Origin: Rickettsiales bacterium UBA2645
Lineage (GTDB): Bacteria; Pseudomonadota; Alphaproteobacteria; Rickettsiales; UBA1997
Direction: 5' to 3'
NCBI GenBank assembly: GCA_002359655.1
Contig: DENL01000006.1
Coordinates: forward strand, 30,346 to 94,345
DNA: 64,000 bases
Positions 35,964-45,516 of this stretch are shown here, in pieces; positions within the stretch are counted from its first letter, which is position 1; each line of letters opens with the position of its first letter. A program made the position numbers and the translations under genes. The notes below the pieces were generated by a model. It was given only the letters and a program-made list of their open reading frames with translations, did not search any database and had not been told where the DNA came from.

Positions 35964-37793
35964 ATGAAATCTTCCCCAATACTGTCAATTCGCGAAGCAA
36001 CGATCTCTTTTGCTAAAAAAATTCTCTTCGAAAATTTACATTTAAATCTTTTTCCACGCGATCGCATTTGCTTGATTGGCAAAAATGGTGTTGGCAAAAC
36101 AACTTTAATGAATGCAATTGTTGGACAATTTGATCTTGATGTTGGAGAGCGCTGGATTTCACCAAACTGCACTCTTGGCTATCTTTCGCAAAATGAAACT
36201 TTGCCAAAAAATCTAACTGTCGCCGATTTTATTTTATCGGGTTTGAAAATTGACGAACATAAATCCTACATCGTCGATATCGTCTGCGACAATTTACAAA
36301 TTGATAAAAACGCCTTTACGCAAAATCTTTCTGGCGGACAAAAACGCCGCGTTAGTTTAGCTAGAGCTTTAGTTTTAGAACCAGATATTTTGTTGCTTGA
36401 CGAACCAACCAACCACTTAGATTTAGAAATAATTGAGTGGTTAGAAAATTATTTACAAAGCTTTCAAGGCGCGCTGATTGTGATTTCGCACGATCGTAAA
36501 TTTTTAGAAAAAGTTTCTAATAAAGTTTTTTGGCTGCGCGCTGGGCAAATTAAAATTAATTACGAAGGCTATAAAAATTTCGACGAATGGTCGCGAAATA
36601 TTATTGAACATGAGCAGCGCAAATTGGAAAATCTGCAAAAAAAAGTTACACTTGAAAGTGGCTGGTTACAAACTGGAGTAACTGGCAGAAGGAAAAGAAA
36701 TATTGGCCGTTTACATTATCTACAAGAGCTACGCCAAAAATTAGAAGTACAAAGAAAGTTAGTTCGCACCAATCAAAGCTATATAAAAATTGAAGCGCAG
36801 AAAGTTGAAGAAGATGCGCCGCAAGTTATCTTGTCTTTTGCTAACGCCAGCAAATCTTACGGTGAAAAAAAAGTAATCGACAAATTCACTCTTAAAATTC
36901 TGCGCGGCGAACGCATTGGAATTATTGGCAAAAATGGTTCAGGCAAATCAACGCTTCTGAAAATGATGGTTGGCGAAGTTTTTCCTGATCAAGGCAAAGT
37001 AAAACCAGCGCGTGACATCAAGCTTTCTTACTTCGATCAAAGTCGCAGCAAAATAAAACCAACTTCGACAATTCAAGAAATTTTATGCGAAACTGGCGGT
37101 GAATATGTAACTATGGCTGGCGGAAAAGTTATGCATATTTGCGGCTATTTAAAAAACTTTCTTTTCGATCCAAATGATCGCGAAGCCTTGGCTGGAACAC
37201 TTTCTGGCGGACAGCAAAATCGCTTACTCTTAGCAAAAACTTTGGCCAATCCCGGAAATTTTATGATTCTTGATGAGCCAACCAACGATCTCGACATGGA
37301 TAGTTTGGACATGCTACAAGAATATTTAGAAAAATATGATGGCACGCTAATTGTGGTGTCGCACGATCGTGATTTTTTAGATAATATTGCAACTTCAATT
37401 TTGGCTTTTGAAGGAAGCGGCATAATTACGACCAATGTTGGCGGCTATTCCGACTATTTGGAATATAAAGAAAAATATCAAAAACAGGAAGTTAATCAAA
37501 AAGAAGTCAAATCTCAGGAAAATAAATTTGTTGATGAGGCAAAAGAAATAAAAAAACCAGAATCACAGAAAAAAATTTCCTACAAACTAAAATTCGAACT
37601 AGAAAAGCTGCCGGCAAAAATTGAAAAACTTGAAAATAAAATCCGCGAACTAAGCGAAGAATTAAGTGAAACCGAAGACCGCTCTTCCGCTAACCTCGCC
37701 CACATCGCAATGGAAATTGCCAAATACCAAAAAGATTTAGACGAGGCAGAAAGTAGATGGCTAGAGTTAGAAGAAATTTTTTCTGCTTGCTAA
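35964..37793 (+). CDS. ABC-F family ATPase (Uup-like)
   Basis: The 609-residue soluble protein has two fused ABC ATPase modules and no membrane domain. Module 1 has Walker A GKNGVGKTT near residue 38 and signature LSGGQKRR near 126; module 2 has GKNGSGKST near 324 and LSGGQQNR near 413. Both have DEPTN Walker B regions. A C-terminal charged coiled coil (about residues 535-605) points to Uup rather than EttA. Uup-type factors act on stalled ribosomes and affect transposon excision. It is on its own transcript, divergent from copA. Confidence 0.9.
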   Translation: MKSSPILSIREATISFAKKILFENLHLNLFPRDRICLIGKNGVGKTTLMNAIVGQFDLDVGERWISPNCTLGYLSQNETLPKNLTVADFILSGLKIDEHKSYIVDIVCDNLQIDKNAFTQNLSGGQKRRVSLARALVLEPDILLLDEPTNHLDLEIIEWLENYLQSFQGALIVISHDRKFLEKVSNKVFWLRAGQIKINYEGYKNFDEWSRNIIEHEQRKLENLQKKVTLESGWLQTGVTGRRKRNIGRLHYLQELRQKLEVQRKLVRTNQSYIKIEAQKVEEDAPQVILSFANASKSYGEKKVIDKFTLKILRGERIGIIGKNGSGKSTLLKMMVGEVFPDQGKVKPARDIKLSYFDQSRSKIKPTSTIQEILCETGGEYVTMAGGKVMHICGYLKNFLFDPNDREALAGTLSGGQQNRLLLAKTLANPGNFMILDEPTNDLDMDSLDMLQEYLEKYDGTLIVVSHDRDFLDNIATSILAFEGSGIITTNVGGYSDYLEYKEKYQKQEVNQKEVKSQENKFVDEAKEIKKPESQKKISYKLKFELEKLPAKIEKLENKIRELSEELSETEDRSSANLAHIAMEIAKYQKDLDEAESRWLELEEIFSAC

Positions 37794-37794
37794 A

Positions 37795-38163
37795 TTAGCG
37801 CACTGAAGCGCAAGGTAAATAAGGCTGCAACATCATGAATTCATTTGGCTTGAAAGGAAAAATTTCATCATCTTTGTGGGATTTATCGCAAGTTCCTACG
37901 GCTGCAAAAAGTTTGTCTCCTTTTTTAAAATAGAAACATTCTTCATCATCAAGCAATCGCTGGGCTTCCTTAAAATTTCCACTTTTATAATAACCTTCTT
38001 CTTCCAAAAATTTTTCTTTCGACAAGCAACCAATTACGCCGTCTTTAGCGGTAATATAGTATTCGACTTCTTCTTTTTTTTCGTGCGACTCAGAACCCAC
38101 AAGTATGCCAATCATCTTCGCCGCAAGCATCGAAAGAATCATGAAAACAATAATTCTGACCAT
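37795..38163 (-). CDS. Hypothetical membrane-anchored small protein
   Basis: I do not recognise this 122-residue protein. Residues 3-22 (RIIVFMILSMLAAKMIGILV) form a single N-terminal membrane helix or uncleaved signal. The rest is polar with four cysteines at intervals (IGCLSKEKF, DDEECFYF, VGTCDKS, YLPCASVR) that could form disulphides in the periplasm. It follows ppdK by 13 bases and is the last gene of the run hom-glyS-alkC-ppdK, so it is probably cotranscribed. It overlaps no other gene. Confidence 0.7.
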   Translation of the reverse strand: MVRIIVFMILSMLAAKMIGILVGSESHEKKEEVEYYITAKDGVIGCLSKEKFLEEEGYYKSGNFKEAQRLLDDEECFYFKKGDKLFAAVGTCDKSHKDDEIFPFKPNEFMMLQPYLPCASVR

Positions 38164-38176
38164 AAGTAATTATTAT

Positions 38177-40840
38177 TTACTGTAACGCCGCACGAGCCGC
38201 CGCAAGTCTTGCAATTGGCACACGATATGGCGAGCAGCTGACATAGTGCAATCCTGTTTTGTGACAGAATTCGATTGAGGCTGGGTTGCCGCCGTGTTCG
38301 CCGCAGATTCCGAGTTTAATATTGGGTCTGGTTGATTTGCCTTTTTCAGTGGCGATTTTGATTAGTTGACCAACACCTTCTTGATCTAACTCGGCGAATG
38401 GATCTTTTTCTAAAATTCCGGCTTTTTGATAATGACCTAAAAAGCTGGTGGAATCGTCGCGAGATAATCCAAAAGTTGTTTGAGTTAAATCGTTGGTACC
38501 AAAGCTGAAAAACTCAGCTTCATTGGCAATTTGATCGGCCATCAAAGCAGCGCGAGGAAGCTCGATCATTGTTCCGACCATGTAATTTAATTTCACGTTT
38601 GATTCTTTCTCGACTGATTTTTCAGTTGTAACGATCAGCTCTTTTAAAATTTGTAGCTCTTTTCTGGTGGCAACTAAAGGCACCATAATTTCTAAAAGCA
38701 CATCTTGTTTGGTTTCTTTTTTCACAATTGAGGCTGCTTCAAAAATTGCTCTGGACTGCATTTCATATATTTCAGGATATGAAATTCCCAAACGACAACC
38801 GCGATGACCAAGCATTGGATTTTGCTCCTGCAATTGGTGTGTTCTGTGTTTGACATAATTAACATCAACACCAACAGCTTTGGCAACTTCAGCGATTTCA
38901 CTATCTTTATGCGGTAAAAATTCGTGCAAAGGCGGATCAAGCAAACGGATCGTGACTGGCAAGCCGGACATGATTTTAAAGATTTCGACAAAATCTTTTC
39001 TTTGCATCGGCAATAATTTTGCCAAAGCTTTTTTACGACCTTCGATATTTTCAGCCAAAATCATTTCACGCACTGCGACGATGCGATCTTCACTAAAAAA
39101 CATATGTTCGGTTCGACACAGTCCAATTCCTTCAGCGCCGAAGTCGCGTGCAGTTTGGCAATCAAGCGGCGTTTCAGCGTTGGTACGCACTTTTAAAACA
39201 CGAACTTCATCAGCCCATTTCATGATTTTTTCAAAATCGCCTGATAAATTTGGTTTTAATGTTGGCACTAAACCAAGAATCACATCACCAGTTGAACCAT
39301 TGATGGTTATGGTTTCGCCCTCTTTTACTTTTACGCCATTAGCAGTAAAAAATTGATTGGCATAATCAACAACAACACCGCCAGCGCCTGAAACGCAAGG
39401 TGTTCCCATACCGCGGGCAACAACGGCAGCATGTGAAGTCATACCACCTCTGGCAGTTAAAATACCTTGGGAAACATGCATTCCTTTAATGTCTTCTGGG
39501 CTGGTTTCAATACGAACCAGAATAACTTTATCGCCATTTTCAAATCTTCTTTCAGCTTCCTGTGATGAAAATACAACAACGCCTGAAGCAGCTCCAGGAG
39601 AAGCTGGCAAGCCTTTAGCAATAACTTGCACTTTTGCTTTTGGATCCAGAGTTGGATGCAAAAGTTGATCTAAACTTGTTGGATCAATACGCTTCAAAGC
39701 TTCTTTTTTATCGATTAGATTTTCTTCAACCATATCGACGGCAATTTTTACTGCAGCGTGCGCAGTGCGTTTGCCGTTGCGAGTTTGTAGCATCCACAGC
39801 TTTTTATTTTGCACGGTGAATTCGATATCTTGCATGTCGCGATAATGCAGTTCGAGTTTTTTGTAGATTTTTTCTAACTCTAAAAAAACTTCCGGCATGG
39901 TTTCTTCCATTGAAGGAAGATTTGAACCAAGTTGCTTTTTGCCAGCGTTAGTGATTGATTGCGGAGTGCGAATTCCAGCTACAACATCTTCGCCTTGGGC
40001 ATTGATTAAATATTCGCCGTATAATTCTTTTAAACCATTTGAAGGGTTGCGAGTAAAAGCAACTCCAGTTGCCGAAGTATCACCCATATTGCCAAATACC
40101 ATTGATTGCACATTTACTGCTGTGCCCCAGCTTGCTGGAATATCGTTTAATTGACGATAGATTGTGGCACGCTCATTCATCCAAGAAGCAAATACTGCTT
40201 CGATTGCACCCCAGAGCTGTTCATTAACATCTTGTGGAAACTCACGGCCCAGTTCTTCTTTAACTTTGGCTTTGAAAAGTGCAGCGATTTCTTCCAAGTT
40301 TTCTGCAGTTAAATCAGTGTCAGCAGAAGCTCCAAACTCGTGTTTTTTTTCGTCTAAAATTACTTCGAAATTGTAGTGATCAACTCCAAGCACAACGTCA
40401 GAATACATTTGGATAAAGCGACGATACGAATCAAAAGCGAATCTTTTATTACCAGATTTTTGCGCTAAGCCCAAAACCGTTTTATCGTTTAATCCTAAGT
40501 TTAAAACTGTGTCCATCATTCCTGGCATTGAAGCTCTGGCGCCAGAACGCACTGAGAATAAAAGTGGGTTTTTTTCATCACCAAATTTTGCACCGATTTT
40601 TTCTTCGATTGCGACAAGCGCGACGTTAACTTCTTCTTTTAAAGCGTCAGGAAATTTTTTTTCATTTTTGTAATAGAAGTCGCAAAACTCAGTTGTAATT
40701 GTAAATCCTGGTGGAACTGGCAAGCCCATTTTAGACATTTCCGCCAAGTTTGCGCCTTTACCTCCAAGCAGATTTTTCATTGAAGCATCGCCTTCAGATT
40801 TACCGTCACCGAAAGAATAAACGAATTTTTGTGCAGTCAT
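38177..40840 (-). CDS. ppdK: Pyruvate, phosphate dikinase
   Basis: PPDK interconverts pyruvate, ATP and phosphate with phosphoenolpyruvate, AMP and pyrophosphate. The 887-residue protein has the N-terminal ATP-grasp domain (LLGGKGANLAEMSKMGLPVP, residues about 24-43), the phosphohistidine domain with GGMTSHAAVVARGMGTPCV near residue 458, and the PEP-binding barrel. The barrel carries GAEGIGLCRTEHMF, MLGHRGCRLGI and the terminal FGTNDLTQTTFGLSRDD and GICGEHGGNP segments. Length and motifs match. In Rickettsiales it can serve gluconeogenic PEP formation. It starts 2 bases before the end of the alkC-like gene region. Confidence 0.97.
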   Translation of the reverse strand: MTAQKFVYSFGDGKSEGDASMKNLLGGKGANLAEMSKMGLPVPPGFTITTEFCDFYYKNEKKFPDALKEEVNVALVAIEEKIGAKFGDEKNPLLFSVRSGARASMPGMMDTVLNLGLNDKTVLGLAQKSGNKRFAFDSYRRFIQMYSDVVLGVDHYNFEVILDEKKHEFGASADTDLTAENLEEIAALFKAKVKEELGREFPQDVNEQLWGAIEAVFASWMNERATIYRQLNDIPASWGTAVNVQSMVFGNMGDTSATGVAFTRNPSNGLKELYGEYLINAQGEDVVAGIRTPQSITNAGKKQLGSNLPSMEETMPEVFLELEKIYKKLELHYRDMQDIEFTVQNKKLWMLQTRNGKRTAHAAVKIAVDMVEENLIDKKEALKRIDPTSLDQLLHPTLDPKAKVQVIAKGLPASPGAASGVVVFSSQEAERRFENGDKVILVRIETSPEDIKGMHVSQGILTARGGMTSHAAVVARGMGTPCVSGAGGVVVDYANQFFTANGVKVKEGETITINGSTGDVILGLVPTLKPNLSGDFEKIMKWADEVRVLKVRTNAETPLDCQTARDFGAEGIGLCRTEHMFFSEDRIVAVREMILAENIEGRKKALAKLLPMQRKDFVEIFKIMSGLPVTIRLLDPPLHEFLPHKDSEIAEVAKAVGVDVNYVKHRTHQLQEQNPMLGHRGCRLGISYPEIYEMQSRAIFEAASIVKKETKQDVLLEIMVPLVATRKELQILKELIVTTEKSVEKESNVKLNYMVGTMIELPRAALMADQIANEAEFFSFGTNDLTQTTFGLSRDDSTSFLGHYQKAGILEKDPFAELDQEGVGQLIKIATEKGKSTRPNIKLGICGEHGGNPASIEFCHKTGLHYVSCSPYRVPIARLAAARAALQ

Positions 40841-40841
40841 T

Positions 40842-41936
40842 TTAGATTAAATCAAATTGAAGTTTTTGGAACTCAACACCGTTTACAACCAATGAAATCA
40901 TATGCTTACCAGCATTGTGTTTTCTAGTTGAAAGATCGCGAAAGGAATGTTTTTTCTCAAAAACAAAAACACCTTCAGCAAAATTTTTAGTTGTGATTTG
41001 GAAATTTTTTTTCGACCAAGAGCCATTTTTCTTTAAAAAATAAACGATATATTCGAGTCGAATTTTATTGTTTAGAGCTTGATTTTGTAAGGAAAAATTA
41101 AAGACCAAATTTTCAGAAATTTTTATCACTTCATTTTGTAAAGAAAAGCTTTCGATGGCAAAATTTTCTGACAAATTGTTACAATCAATACCAATAATTT
41201 TCAAAGCTTGCCTGTCGCCTTTTTTTAGCAAAGTACGTAAAGCATGTTTAATCAGATTTTCTTTCACGCCTTCTCTCTTCCATCTTTTGAGTAAATTCAA
41301 AACTAAATCAGCGTGATCTTTAGAAATATCGTTTAAATTATTGGCAACACTTTTAAGCACATAAGGCGATTCATCGTATTTTAAATTTTCTAGAATTGGC
41401 AGAATTGCTGACGGATCTTTTTTAAAATCTTGCGAAACCTCACCCCAAGGAAGTCTTGGACGACAACCTTCTGAAGCTAATCTTCTGACGTGATGATTTT
41501 TACTTTTTGTCCAATTACTAAAAAATTTTAGCGCCCGTTTTTGATCAAGTTTTATAAATTGGCGCACAGCAAATTCTGAGCTGCCATATTGCGTGAAGAA
41601 TTCTAAAGCTTGCATTGATTCGTCAAAATGCCTCAAACCAAAGACTTCCACAAAATCAGGGAAGATAATCAGCGCTAAACCAGAAGATTTATTTTTAGGA
41701 ATTTCTGCGGCAATTTGTTTTAAAACAGTGATTTTTTCTAAGTAATTTTTTGCAGAAAGAGATTCATCAAGCGCGATTACAATTTCACGCATTCTTTGTT
41801 TGAGCTCTTTTTTTGCCCAATCTTTATTAGCGAAAATTTTTAAAAAGTTTTTGACAGCAAATTTTTTATCAAATCTAGCAGCAGTGTTGGCAAGGGTTTT
41901 AAGAAATTCTTGGTTATAAACCTCTTTAAGAAGCAT
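40842..41936 (-). CDS. DNA alkylation repair glycosylase, AlkC family
   Basis: The 364-residue protein is built of HEAT-like repeats as in the AlkC/AlkD DNA glycosylases that remove 3-methyladenine. The AlkC signature is HHVRRLASEGCRPRLPWGE at about residues 148-166, and SPYVLKSVANNLNDISKDHADLVLNLLKRW follows. The last 110 residues (after about 250) look like an immunoglobulin-like beta domain (ISENLVFNFSLQNQ, LEYIVYFLKKNG), which is known for the AlkC subgroup and needed for its activity. It sits 2 bases after glyS within a housekeeping run, so expression may be constitutive. Confidence 0.85.
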   Translation of the reverse strand: MLLKEVYNQEFLKTLANTAARFDKKFAVKNFLKIFANKDWAKKELKQRMREIVIALDESLSAKNYLEKITVLKQIAAEIPKNKSSGLALIIFPDFVEVFGLRHFDESMQALEFFTQYGSSEFAVRQFIKLDQKRALKFFSNWTKSKNHHVRRLASEGCRPRLPWGEVSQDFKKDPSAILPILENLKYDESPYVLKSVANNLNDISKDHADLVLNLLKRWKREGVKENLIKHALRTLLKKGDRQALKIIGIDCNNLSENFAIESFSLQNEVIKISENLVFNFSLQNQALNNKIRLEYIVYFLKKNGSWSKKNFQITTKNFAEGVFVFEKKHSFRDLSTRKHNAGKHMISLVVNGVEFQKLQFDLI

Positions 41937-41938
41937 TT

Positions 41939-44110
41939 TTAAGAAATTTCAATATTTGATAAATCAGCAACTTCATCAAACAAATCTCTGATTTTTGATA
42001 AAATTAACAGACGATTTGATCTGATATGTTCATCTTTTTCGTTAATCACTAAATTATCAAAAAACTGCGCTAAAGGAACTTCCAAAATGTTAAGAAGTTT
42101 AAAAGCGCTAGCAAATTCGCCTTTAGTTACAAGCTTTCTAAAGTCTCGGCGAATTTGTTTGATACGGCTATACAAGGTTTTTTCATATTTATTTTTTAAA
42201 GATAAAAGTAGTGGTTTGCCGACAAATCTTTTGCCATCTTTTTTCTCTTCAATTGCCAAAATATTTGCCGATCTTTTGTAAAGCTCGATTATATTTCGAT
42301 TGCTTGGATCAGTCAGGAAAGAATCTAAAAATATAACTTTTTTAGCCAAATACAAAATATCGCAACTTTTGTGAGCTTCCAAATTAGACAAATAAGCTTC
42401 GATCACAACATTAACAATATCAGCGCGCAGTCCCTCATTTTCTTTTAAATAAAATTTTAGCCTTTCGACAAAGAATTTGATAATTTCCTCAATCAAATCG
42501 GCTTTTTTCTTTTCAAATTTTTCTTCTTCACTTTTAAGTAAATTTTTAACCAATTTTAGTTGGTAAGCGCTTAAAGATTTAATGACTAAAATTCTGATTG
42601 GAAAAGCAATATTATATTCAAAACCAATACGGATAATCCCAAGCGCGGCGCGGCGCAAAGCAAAAGGATCTTTTGAGCTAGTTGGTTTTTCATCTGCTAA
42701 AAAAAATCCAACAATTGTGTCCATTTTATCAGCAATTGAAAGCGCGATTCCAAGCGGAGTTTTTGGTAATTCTGCATTTAAACCTTGCGGCAAATAATGT
42801 TCATAAATTGCCGCAGAAATTTTTTGATCTTCATTTTGTTTTTGAGCATAAAAGCCAGCGATTTTTCCTTGTAATTCTGGAAGTTCGGCAACGGTTTTAG
42901 TGGTTAAATCAGCTTTGCATAATTGAGTAGCGCGCTCCACAGAAGTTAAATCGCAGTGCGGCACAAAAATTGATAAAAATTTTGTCAGCTGATCCAGGCG
43001 AGAAACTTTTTCGTAAACTGATCCGAGTTTTTTGTGCAATATAACACGCTTTAAATCGTCAAGCCTTGATATTAGAGGCTTTTTCAAGTCTTCTTCGATA
43101 AAAAATTGTGCATCACTCAAACGAGCGCGAACCAGCTTTTCATTATCTTTGATAATTTTTTCGGAGCTATTTTGATCAACAACAGCGTTTGAAATAAAAA
43201 TAAATTTCGCTGCCAATTCACCTTCTTTGTTTTTCAAACAGAGATATTTTTGGTTTAGTTTTAAAGTTAGAATTAAAACTTCTTCAGGCAGATTCATAAA
43301 TTTTGGATCAATGTCTGCAAGTAGTGCTGTAGGGAATTCGCAAAGGCCAGTGATTTCATCAAAAAGAACAGATTTTTCTGCATTATCGATTGTTTCTAAA
43401 TCTAAATCGTTGGTGATTTTTTTGACTTGTTGTACAATTTTTTCTTTGCGCAAGTTGGCATCAACTAGAACGAAATTTTCTGCTAAGATTTTTTTGTAAT
43501 CAGAAGCAGTACTGATTTTGATTGGTTGAATTGACTTTAAAAAATGTCCGTAAGTTAGATTATTTGATTTTAGTCCAGCAAATTCTACATCGATAATTTC
43601 TGATCCAAACAAAGCTAAAATATTTCTAACAGGTCTAATCCATTTAGGCTGCTCAAGATTTTCAGCGATATCCCAACGCATCAACTTTGGCCAAGAATTG
43701 ACCATTTTTTGTAGAATTTGGGGCAAAGAATTTTTAATAATTTCTGCGGTTTTTAACTCAGAAGCTTTGGAAGCAAAGGCAAAGCAAAGTGCGCCGTTAT
43801 TTTCAACCTGCTCTAGTTCTGACTCATCTTGCAAACCAACTGATCTTAAAAATCCAGCAACAGCTTTTTTATCGGCATTTATTTTCGGACCAATTTTTTT
43901 TGTCGAAGCAATCGCTTGAGAATCTTGTAAGCCAGTAATCAAAATGCTTAAGCGACGAGGAGTAACTAACGAATGAATCTGATCTTGTCTTAGCGTTAAA
44001 TTATTTTTAGCAAAAATTTCTGCGGCAATTTTAGCAAAGTTTTCTGCCGCTGCTTTTTGCATTAAGGCCGGAGTTTCTTCGCTTAGAATTTCTAAAATAA
44101 AGTCAGTCAT
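41939..44110 (-). CDS. glyS: Glycyl-tRNA synthetase beta subunit
   Basis: GlyS is the large subunit of the heterotetrameric bacterial glycyl-tRNA synthetase. The 723-residue protein opens with the canonical DFILEILSEETPALMQKAAAENF and continues with LVTPRRLSILI, IGPKI..., and LMRWDIAENLEQPKWIRPVRNILALFG. The HD-like central region with LPELQGKIAGFYAQKQNE and DKMDTIVGFF, then SSKDPFALRRAALGIIRI, is present, as is a C-terminal anticodon-binding DALR-like domain ending near EVADLSNIEI. The catalytic partner glyQ, normally directly upstream, is not here; hom occupies that place. Confidence 0.95.
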   Translation of the reverse strand: MTDFILEILSEETPALMQKAAAENFAKIAAEIFAKNNLTLRQDQIHSLVTPRRLSILITGLQDSQAIASTKKIGPKINADKKAVAGFLRSVGLQDESELEQVENNGALCFAFASKASELKTAEIIKNSLPQILQKMVNSWPKLMRWDIAENLEQPKWIRPVRNILALFGSEIIDVEFAGLKSNNLTYGHFLKSIQPIKISTASDYKKILAENFVLVDANLRKEKIVQQVKKITNDLDLETIDNAEKSVLFDEITGLCEFPTALLADIDPKFMNLPEEVLILTLKLNQKYLCLKNKEGELAAKFIFISNAVVDQNSSEKIIKDNEKLVRARLSDAQFFIEEDLKKPLISRLDDLKRVILHKKLGSVYEKVSRLDQLTKFLSIFVPHCDLTSVERATQLCKADLTTKTVAELPELQGKIAGFYAQKQNEDQKISAAIYEHYLPQGLNAELPKTPLGIALSIADKMDTIVGFFLADEKPTSSKDPFALRRAALGIIRIGFEYNIAFPIRILVIKSLSAYQLKLVKNLLKSEEEKFEKKKADLIEEIIKFFVERLKFYLKENEGLRADIVNVVIEAYLSNLEAHKSCDILYLAKKVIFLDSFLTDPSNRNIIELYKRSANILAIEEKKDGKRFVGKPLLLSLKNKYEKTLYSRIKQIRRDFRKLVTKGEFASAFKLLNILEVPLAQFFDNLVINEKDEHIRSNRLLILSKIRDLFDEVADLSNIEIS

Positions 44111-44125
44111 GAAAAATTTATGCTT

Positions 44126-45397
44126 TTAAAATCCAGTCTCTTCAACTCGTAAAAACTTTTCTGATTTAACTAAGTCAGAATCAAGGTTTTCTAAAACTTG
44201 CTTAACATCACTTTCGCTTAAAGTTTCAGTTAAAAAGCCACAGATAATTTCTGAGTCTTTATCAATAAAAGTTGCTTGAGTGATTTTTATTTTATCAGCA
44301 AAAATTTTTGCCGCTAAGTCGCCTTTTTGCGCCAGTGATTTATCAATAACAAGATGTAAAAAATATTTGCCCTGACGCTTGGAAATATCGATCAAATTGG
44401 CTGTCGACAATTTAGAATTTTCAACACCAAACAGATAAGTTGAGTTACCGCGCGCAATATCAATTAAATCAGCAATAATTGCTGATCCAGTTGTAAGTCC
44501 ACCAGCGCCGCGGCCAATAGAAATATTCCAACTTGCGTTTGTAGTATTAATCAAAACAGCATTAAAAGGTCCGTCAACTTGAGCAATTTTTTCAGTTTTT
44601 TTAATCAAGGCCGGATAAACTGTTTGCTGGATTGAATCACCAAGGTTTTTATAAATCGCCAATAGTTTAATTTTATAACCAAGATCATCTGCGAGCTTGA
44701 TGTCATTGATTGAAACTTGATCAACACCTTCAATATGAAGTTTTTTAAATGCAGGTTTAGTTGCTGACGCGATGCTTGATAAAATCACCAGCTTGTGTGC
44801 AGTATCAATTCCCTTAACATCAAGAGTTGGATCGGCTTCAGCGTAGCCAAGCTTTTGCGCTTCTTTTAAAGTTTCTAAATAATCAGAACCTTCGGAGCTC
44901 ATTTTGCTTAGAATGAAATTACAAGTTCCGTTTAAAATTGCGTAAAGCTCGGTTATTTCACTGCCAGTAAAACTTTCTTTAAAAGTTTTGATAACAGGAT
45001 TAGCACCGGCTGTTGAAGCTTCAAAACCAATGTGACTATTATGTTTTTCGGCTAACTCAGAAATTTCTGCGCCATATTCTGCAAGCAAAGCTTTATTGGC
45101 TGTTACAACTTTTTTGCCGTTTTTAATTGCCAGCTCGATTAAATCTTTAGCAATTTCTGTGCCACCAATAACTTCAACTATCACATCAACTTCCGCGTCT
45201 TTTGCTAGATCAAGCGTGTTTGTGTAAAATTTAATTTTCGGATCAACAAAATCTTTTTTAGTGCGCGAAGTAACTGCAACGATTTCGAAGTTGGTTTGGC
45301 TTCTATCCGCAATAATTTTAGCGTCTTTTTTTAAAATTTCATAAACACCTTGGCCAACGGTTCCAAGGCCAGCAATACCGATTCGTAACTTTTTCAT
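44126..45397 (-). CDS. hom: Homoserine dehydrogenase
   Basis: Hom reduces aspartate semialdehyde to homoserine for threonine and methionine synthesis. The 423-residue protein has the Rossmann motif IAGLGTVGQGVYEIL at residues 8-22 and EVIGGTEIAKDLIELAI near 75-91. KVVTANKALLAEYG is near residue 96. The catalytic-domain segment FEASTAGANPVIKTFKESFTG is followed by LNGTCNFILSKM, AQKLGYAEADPTLDVKGIDTAHKL and the GRGAGGLTTGSAIIADL element. A C-terminal ACT domain (about 340-415) suggests threonine feedback. It heads a minus-strand run with glyS, alkC and ppdK, divergent from ileS. Confidence 0.95.
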   Translation of the reverse strand: MKKLRIGIAGLGTVGQGVYEILKKDAKIIADRSQTNFEIVAVTSRTKKDFVDPKIKFYTNTLDLAKDAEVDVIVEVIGGTEIAKDLIELAIKNGKKVVTANKALLAEYGAEISELAEKHNSHIGFEASTAGANPVIKTFKESFTGSEITELYAILNGTCNFILSKMSSEGSDYLETLKEAQKLGYAEADPTLDVKGIDTAHKLVILSSIASATKPAFKKLHIEGVDQVSINDIKLADDLGYKIKLLAIYKNLGDSIQQTVYPALIKKTEKIAQVDGPFNAVLINTTNASWNISIGRGAGGLTTGSAIIADLIDIARGNSTYLFGVENSKLSTANLIDISKRQGKYFLHLVIDKSLAQKGDLAAKIFADKIKITQATFIDKDSEIICGFLTETLSESDVKQVLENLDSDLVKSEKFLRVEETGF

Positions 45398-45445
45398 TTT
45401 TGATTTGGGATTTTAAAGCTGAAAGGAATGTGTGTAATTTCTAAG

Positions 45446-45480
45446 TTTAGGTTGACCTAAATTCAAGCGGTTTGTTATCT
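45446..45480 (+). promoter_or_regulatory. Putative sigma-70 promoter and palindrome upstream of ileS
   Basis: A ttgacc -35-like hexamer at 45452-45457 and a ttatct -10-like hexamer at 45475-45480 are separated by 17 bases. This predicts a transcript start near 45487 and a 30-base leader for ileS. The -35 lies within a 16-bp palindrome, tttaggt-tg-acctaaa (45446-45461), which could be an operator in the hom/ileS divergent region. Confidence 0.5.
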
Positions 45481-45516
45481 TGAAGACAGCAACCCTTCAC
45501 AAAATTTTCTATTTAA

